In this document: positions 6,125-6,937 of the stretch, in pieces
Layout: every line of letters starts with the position of its first letter
Numbering within the stretch: the stretch's first letter is position 1
Source of the DNA: Acidobacteriota bacterium
GTDB taxonomy: Bacteria; Acidobacteriota; Terriglobia; Terriglobales; Acidobacteriaceae
Assembly (NCBI GenBank): GCA_021781255.1
Contig: JAJXXG010001120.1
Coordinates: 1-6,937, forward strand
Length of the DNA: 6,937 nucleotides
Reading direction: 5' to 3'
Translations under genes and position numbers: made by a program
The notes under the pieces: generated by a model
Told to the model about the DNA's origin: nothing
The model's input: the letters and a program-made list of their open reading frames with translations, nothing else
The model's database searches: none

Positions 6125-6937
6125 TTACTTCGATGCGCCTTGTCCGGTCTGAGTTGGCGGGCTTGTCGTGGAATTTTCTTCCTCCGCCGCGTTGGCCAGC
6201 ATGGAGGAAGACATTGAGGCCGTCACTACGACGCGATCGCGCTTCCGGGTCACTTCAGCGGTCCGCAGCAGTTCCTTCAGCGCGTTGTTGGCAGGGTTGG
6301 AAGCCAGCGGAGCGGTAAAGCCGCGTGCCATGGTCACCAGGGTGGTCAGCGTTCCGGCCTGGCTGGCGGCGGTCTGCTCGTTGGGCGCGATTTCCTCCAC
6401 CCTCAGCCGCAGCGAACCGGCCAGGGGCAGGGTGGGCGTAACGCTGGCGATGATGGTTGCTCCGTCCTCCAATGGCAGCGACAGGCCGAAGATGCTGATG
6501 GCTCCGCTATCGGAGAAGGGCAGGCCAATTTGGCCGACTCCCCACGCCAGCGCCAGCAGAGGCACCTCGTGGTAGTGGCGCGAAAGCACGGTGGAGCCGG
6601 CAAAGGGCAGCGCTGCTGTGCGGTGGCGGTCGATGATGGAGTGGATCTGTTCCGCGGTAGGCGTGTTGGAGACGGCCACCATGTCATAGCCGATCTGCGC
6701 TACGCGCACCGTGCGCCCCTCGGACGGGATGCTGTAAACGGTCTTGCCTGCGTAGGTTTCGCGCGAGGCGGCGTGGGCATCGAGCCAGGCGTTGAGGCGG
6801 CTGCCGGTGAGTTTGCCGACGAGCACCAGCGAATAGGCCACGGGGCCGTTGGGGCCGTTGGGGTCCGGCATGCGGTGCAGGGCAATGGCCACCTGGTCCA
6901 GGTCGCGCTCCCAGTCAATGCCGGTGGCGTCAACGAA
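6125..6937 (-). CDS. Uncharacterised protein, 3' part (5' end outside the window)
   Basis: The frame is open from the window edge, so only the last 270 residues are seen; a GTG at 6892 is an internal codon, not the start. I do not recognise a named family. The visible part begins FVDATGIDWERDLDQVAIAL (1-20) and continues with VAYSLVLVGKLTG (33-45), TYAGKTVYSIPSEGRTVRVA (61-80), YDMVAVSNTPTAEQIHSIID (84-103), an Ala/Leu-rich middle, and VVVTASMSSSMLANAAEE (236-253), ending in a Ser/Thr/Gln-rich tail. The alternating beta-strand and helix pattern, with repeated 'value, then VV.A, then I..IID' units, resembles exported acidobacterial proteins of unknown role; this is impression, not a search result. 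No catalytic motif or membrane segment is visible, and a signal peptide would lie beyond the edge. Codon use resembles the neighbours. Confidence 0.8.
   Translation of the reverse strand, partial: FVDATGIDWERDLDQVAIALHRMPDPNGPNGPVAYSLVLVGKLTGSRLNAWLDAHAASRETYAGKTVYSIPSEGRTVRVAQIGYDMVAVSNTPTAEQIHSIIDRHRTAALPFAGSTVLSRHYHEVPLLALAWGVGQIGLPFSDSGAISIFGLSLPLEDGATIIASVTPTLPLAGSLRLRVEEIAPNEQTAASQAGTLTTLVTMARGFTAPLASNPANNALKELLRTAEVTRKRDRVVVTASMSSSMLANAAEEENSTTSPPTQTGQGASK
6842..6868. repeat. In-frame 9-bp tandem repeat within the partial gene
   Basis: GGGGCCGTT occurs twice in tandem (6842-6850, 6851-6859), followed by a diverged third unit, GGGGTCCGG (6860-6868). On the coding (minus) strand it gives PNGPNGP. 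Because the unit is a multiple of three, gain or loss of a copy would keep the frame. Confidence 0.6.

Noticed and set aside
1..6937. Mobile element, CRISPR array, tRNA, or defence or toxin-antitoxin system
   Set aside because: I saw no direct-repeat array, terminal inverted repeats, transposase or integrase motifs, or tRNA-like cloverleaf. All large gene-sized frames are explained by the six genes listed.

Overview
The window is GC-rich chromosomal DNA, most likely from an acidobacterium of the Terriglobia type. That guess rests on the general look of the two uncharacterised proteins, the membrane-anchored M23 peptidase and the secreted GH5 enzyme. No rRNA or other phylogenetic marker is present, so it is an inference. 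The window reads as a stable housekeeping and cell-envelope segment. I see no transposase, integrase, tRNA, CRISPR array, toxin-antitoxin pair or defence cassette.

Layout. Positions 1-172 are a window or contig edge with a cytosine-rich tract (38-89) that looks like an assembly or sequencing artefact. Positions 173-3456 hold a leftward cluster, read thiL (thiamine-monophosphate kinase), then gltX (glutamyl-tRNA synthetase), then a small conserved-looking protein of unknown function that abuts gltX. A 283-bp divergent region (3457-3739) separates thiL from rightward genes. It holds a candidate promoter and a near-perfect 23-bp dyad. Rightward, 3740-4717 encodes a membrane-anchored, coiled-coil M23 (LytM-type) metallopeptidase, followed by a strong hairpin. 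Positions 4859-5998 encode a secreted GH5 (cellulase-type) glycoside hydrolase. A 126-bp convergent spacer with a long hairpin then leads to the 3' part of an uncharacterised leftward gene (6125-6937) that runs off the window.

How the genes relate. thiL and gltX are unrelated housekeeping functions (thiamine diphosphate synthesis; Glu-tRNA charging) that happen to be co-oriented. The M23 and GH5 enzymes both act outside the cytoplasmic membrane, one probably on peptidoglycan and the other on a beta-glycan. The hairpin between them suggests separate transcription. A 10-base identical box (TTTGTTAGCC) upstream of both genes hints at a shared promoter type. I found no convincing novel multi-gene system; the points worth a second look are regulatory details and the two uncharacterised proteins.
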